From Lachnospiraceae bacterium (GTDB lineage: Bacteria > Bacillota > Clostridia > Lachnospirales > Lachnospiraceae), in NCBI GenBank assembly GCA_017621815.1, contig JAGASK010000013.1, forward strand, positions 148,298 to 212,297: a DNA stretch of 64,000 nt, read 5' to 3'. Made by a program: the position numbers and the translations under genes. Numbering within the stretch: the stretch's first letter is position 1; each line of letters starts with the position of its first letter. The notes beneath the pieces are model-generated. The model was not told where the DNA came from. It ran no database searches and saw only the letters and a list, made by a program, of their open reading frames with translations. Of the stretch, positions 61,630 through 64,000 are shown piece after piece.

Positions 61630-62736
61630 ATGAAATATTATAAAGGAATGGATATTTCCACTTTATTAGAGGTGGAAAAATGCGGAGGCAAATTCTATGA
61701 TGGCGGAAAGGAAGGAGAACTGCTCACCATTTTAAAAAGCTATGATGTAAATGCAGTGCGTATCCGGCTTTGGAATGACCCTTATTCAGAAGAGGGAGAG
61801 CCTTACGGCGCAGGAACCAATGATTTTAATTCCGTATTGGAGCTTTCAAGAAGAGCAAAGGAAAAAGGACTTGACATTTTACTGGATTATCATTACAGTG
61901 ATTTCTGGGCAGACCCCGGAAAGCAGTTTATTCCCAAGGCATGGAGAGGATATTCCGTGGATGAACTGGAACAGGCTGTTTATGACTATACCAGGGATAC
62001 CTTGCTCATTCTTAAAAAAGAGGACTTGCTGCCCTGTATGGTTCAGGTGGGAAATGAGCTTACAAACGGACTGCTCTGGCCCTATGGAAAAACTCCCAAT
62101 TACGATAATATTGCCCGCTTTGTGAAAGCCGGAGTCAGGGCTGTCAGGGAAGTGTCCGACAAGATAAAAGTGATGATTCACCTGGATAACGGCGGAAACA
62201 ATGAGCTTTACAGGGAATGGTTTGATAATTTTGTAAAGCGCGGCGGGGATTTTGATATTATAGGGCTTTCTTATTATCCTTTCTGGCACGGCACCTTTGA
62301 TATGCTGGAAAATAATATGAAGGATATTGCAGTGCGCTATGGGAAAGAATTGATTATTGCCGAGGTTTCCATGGGATATACCATGGAGGATTATGCATCC
62401 TATGAAAAACTGGCGCCTGCGCAGCGGAAGGGCATGGCCACCAGACAGGAACTGGCAGATAAAATAGAATATCCTATGACAAAAGAAGGGCAGACTGCAT
62501 TTATGAATGAATTGTTCCACAGGATTGCCAAAGTGCCGGAAAATAAAGGCAGGGGATATTTTTACTGGGAGCCTGCATGGATTCCCGTACCCGGCAGCGG
62601 ATGGGCTACGGAAAGCTCGCTTAAATATATAGAGGACAAAGGCCCCTGCGGCAATGAGTGGGCCAATCAGGCATTATTTGATTATGAAGGAAATGCGCTT
62701 CCGGCACTTGGCGCAGTGAGGGATTATAAACCATGA
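61630..62736 (+). CDS. GH53 endo-beta-1,4-galactanase, cytoplasmic form
   Basis: The 368-residue enzyme has the GH53 barrel with YYKGMDISTLLEVEKCGGKF, VNAVRIRLWNDPYSEEG, the acid/base Glu143 in QVGNELTNGLLWPYG and the nucleophile Glu245 in IIAEVSMGYT. It hydrolyses beta-1,4-galactan inside the chain. Known GH53 enzymes are secreted; this one starts with MKYYKGMDIS directly and has no signal peptide, and the upstream open frame (to 61480) adds no signal. It should act on imported oligosaccharides. AGAGGAG precedes ATG 61630. It overlaps the HAD gene by four bases. Confidence 0.93.
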   Translation: MKYYKGMDISTLLEVEKCGGKFYDGGKEGELLTILKSYDVNAVRIRLWNDPYSEEGEPYGAGTNDFNSVLELSRRAKEKGLDILLDYHYSDFWADPGKQFIPKAWRGYSVDELEQAVYDYTRDTLLILKKEDLLPCMVQVGNELTNGLLWPYGKTPNYDNIARFVKAGVRAVREVSDKIKVMIHLDNGGNNELYREWFDNFVKRGGDFDIIGLSYYPFWHGTFDMLENNMKDIAVRYGKELIIAEVSMGYTMEDYASYEKLAPAQRKGMATRQELADKIEYPMTKEGQTAFMNELFHRIAKVPENKGRGYFYWEPAWIPVPGSGWATESSLKYIEDKGPCGNEWANQALFDYEGNALPALGAVRDYKP

Positions 62737-63527
62737 TAAAACTGATAGCATCGGATATTGACGGCACTTTAATAAAGGATTCCACACCGGATTTATATCC
62801 GGAGATGGTCCGGGCAGTAAAGGCATTGAAGGAGAAGGGCATTTTGTTTTGTGCTGCCAGCGGCAGACAATATGAAAGTGTCCGGAATGTATTCCGCGAG
62901 ATAAAAGAGAATGACATTGCCTATATTGTGGAAAACGGCGCCCATATCCGGTATCAGGGTAAAAATATTTCCGTTACGCCCATGAAAAGACAATATGCTG
63001 AAGAAATTATGGAAATGCTCCGTTCCTATTACGGCAGCTGCGAAACGGTTATTTCCACGCCCGCAGGAAGTCTCGTGGAAAGTACGAATGAAGAATTTGT
63101 GGATTTGCTTACTTACGGTTATCACAATGCTTTCAGAAGAGTAAAGGATGTGCTGGCTGAAGATGCCGAGATTATTAAAATAGCGGTTTACAGGAAAAAC
63201 AGTATCAGGGAGCTTGGTGAAAATGTTTTTATTCCTGCCTGGCAGAATAAGGTAAAGGCCTGTATGGCAGGTGAGGAATGGGTGGACTTTATGGATGCTT
63301 CCGTGGATAAGGGAAACGGCCTTCGTATTTTACAGGAGTATTTGGGCATTAAAAAGGAAGAAACCATGGCCTTCGGTGATAACAATAATGATGTTGGGAT
63401 GATGCTTGCGGCAGGAGAAAGCTATGCCGTGGAAACTGCAGTGGATGAGGTGAAAAGGGCTGCAGGAAGAATCTGTCCCGGATATACGAAAAAAGGCGTT
63501 TATGAAATTATAAAAAATTTGATATAG
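62733..63527 (+). CDS. Cof-type HAD-superfamily phosphatase
   Basis: The 264-residue protein has the nucleophile DIDGTL at residues 8-13, a type II cap domain and the GDNNNDVGM motif for Mg binding. Such enzymes dephosphorylate sugar phosphates, nucleotides or FMN. It overlaps the GH53 gene by four bases, so it is the last gene of the galactan operon and may handle a phosphorylated sugar of that pathway. Confidence 0.93.
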   Translation: MIKLIASDIDGTLIKDSTPDLYPEMVRAVKALKEKGILFCAASGRQYESVRNVFREIKENDIAYIVENGAHIRYQGKNISVTPMKRQYAEEIMEMLRSYYGSCETVISTPAGSLVESTNEEFVDLLTYGYHNAFRRVKDVLAEDAEIIKIAVYRKNSIRELGENVFIPAWQNKVKACMAGEEWVDFMDASVDKGNGLRILQEYLGIKKEETMAFGDNNNDVGMMLAAGESYAVETAVDEVKRAAGRICPGYTKKGVYEIIKNLI

Positions 63528-63530
63528 GTA

Positions 63531-63559
63531 TTGACTGTATTGTATCTTTAAGGCATTAT
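63531..63559 (+). promoter_or_regulatory. Probable promoter of the small acidic protein gene
   Basis: TTGACT at 63531-63536 and CATTAT at 63554-63559 with a 17-bp spacer, directly after the HAD stop codon. Confidence 0.55.
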
Positions 63560-63599
63560 GGTAATGAAATAAAAACGCACCATTAAGGAGGAACGGAGT

Positions 63600-63866
63600 A
63601 TGCACGAATTTGATGATGCTGTATTGCAGTGCTTTTTAGACAACCAAAGTCAGTTATTTCCGGAGGAGGATGTGGCGGAGACATTGGATGAAGCAGAAGG
63701 GTTTTTGGAAGAATGCTTTGCAGTTGTTGTTAATTCTGTAGATGAAGTATGGGAATACTTTGAAGAAGAAGGAATCGACATGGACGGCATGGAGGGAGAC
63801 GAAATTCTGGAAGCGGATGAAGTGTTTGACATTGGTGATGGCAGATACCTGATTGTAGAAGGATAG
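63600..63866 (+). CDS. Small acidic protein of unknown function
   Basis: The 88-residue protein is very acidic (VAETLDEAEGFLEECF, VWEYFEEEGIDMDGMEGD) and ends in VFDIGDGRYLIVEG. Such small proteins are conserved in Lachnospiraceae, often annotated as glyoxalase-like without good reason; no glyoxalase motif is visible. A strong AAGGAGG precedes the ATG. It is a single gene with promoter and terminator. Confidence 0.8.
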   Translation: MHEFDDAVLQCFLDNQSQLFPEEDVAETLDEAEGFLEECFAVVVNSVDEVWEYFEEEGIDMDGMEGDEILEADEVFDIGDGRYLIVEG

Positions 63867-63938
63867 ACGGATAATAATCGAATATGATATGATAACCGGG
63901 AGCGCATTTGATGTGAATTTTCTGTTATCATGAAGAAA

Positions 63939-63977
63939 AAGCCTCTGAAGCAAAGCTGCTTCAGGGGCTTGTTTTTT
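63939..63977 (+). terminator. Terminator at the right end of the window
   Basis: AAGCCTCTGAAGCA (63939-63952), loop AAGC, TGCTTCAGGGGCTT (63957-63970), then G and six T. One wobble in a 14-bp stem. Confidence 0.88.
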
Positions 63978-64000
63978 CATGAAATTTCATGTTTTGCGAA

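Overview
The window looks like a chromosomal segment of a low-to-moderate-GC Gram-positive anaerobe of the Clostridia, most likely a gut Lachnospiraceae (Blautia/Roseburia-like). The basis is inference from content: FabK as the only enoyl reductase seen, a FabT-type regulator inside the fatty-acid operon, many lipoprotein-dependent sugar ABC importers without their own ATPase, a PF06541-type membrane protein, a DUF1540 protein, an Rpn/PD-(D/E)XK 'transposase', and strong Shine-Dalgarno sites before nearly every gene. No prophage, IS element with ends, or CRISPR array was found.

Layout. 1-8.5 kb: end of a membrane glycosyltransferase-like protein, then a compact type IV pilus (or type II secretion-like) operon: major prepilin, PilC, a PilM-PilN fusion, PilO, PilB and four small pilin-like or membrane proteins. 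8.5-9.7 kb: a Cys-rich tandem DUF1540 protein and a small lipoprotein. 9.7-11.3 kb: infC-rpmI-rplT with promoter, about 260-nt leader with an attenuator hairpin, and an AUU start for infC. 11.3-16.1 kb: LtaS-like sulfatase-fold membrane enzyme, PepD, AI-2E-type exporter. 16.1-23.9 kb: a sugar-acid/glycan locus with a membrane AraC/YesN-like regulator, divergent lipoprotein (frameshifted), two LplB/LplC permeases and a GH2 enzyme with a glucuronidase N-x-K motif. 24-25.1 kb: DUF975 membrane protein and tRNA-Pro(AGG). 25.1-33.4 kb: FAS II operon acpP-fabK-fabD-fabG-fabF-fabZ-accDA-(broken nitronate monooxygenase)-fabH-fabT, preceded by three palindromic boxes at exact 16-bp period. 33.4-38.5 kb: two small unknown proteins, a TRAM-less RNA uracil methyltransferase, pyrBI, nitroreductase, a PH-domain protein and a small membrane protein. 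38.5-42.9 kb: folate operon folC-folE-HD hydrolase-folP-folBK plus a small Cys protein. 43-45.2 kb: Rpn-like nuclease with a possible structured leader, and a DUF5050-like protein. 45.4-52.2 kb: pheA, DUF815 ATPase, Ppx/GppA, ppk1, maf. 52.2-63.5 kb: a galactan / galacto-oligosaccharide locus with GH42, lipoprotein plus MalF/MalG permeases, LacI regulator, a 617-residue unrecognised protein, a zinc-ribbon protein, cytoplasmic GH53 and a HAD phosphatase. 63.6 kb: a small acidic protein and a strong terminator.

How the parts work together. The last locus resembles Bacillus subtilis ganSPQAB in content, but its GH53 has no signal peptide, so long galacto-oligosaccharides would be imported first and cut inside the cell. 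The 617-residue protein in the middle of that operon is the best candidate for an undescribed enzyme. The fatty-acid operon looks autoregulated by FabT through the triple boxes over the promoter start. Both sugar importers lack an ATPase gene and must use a shared MsmK-type ATPase encoded elsewhere.
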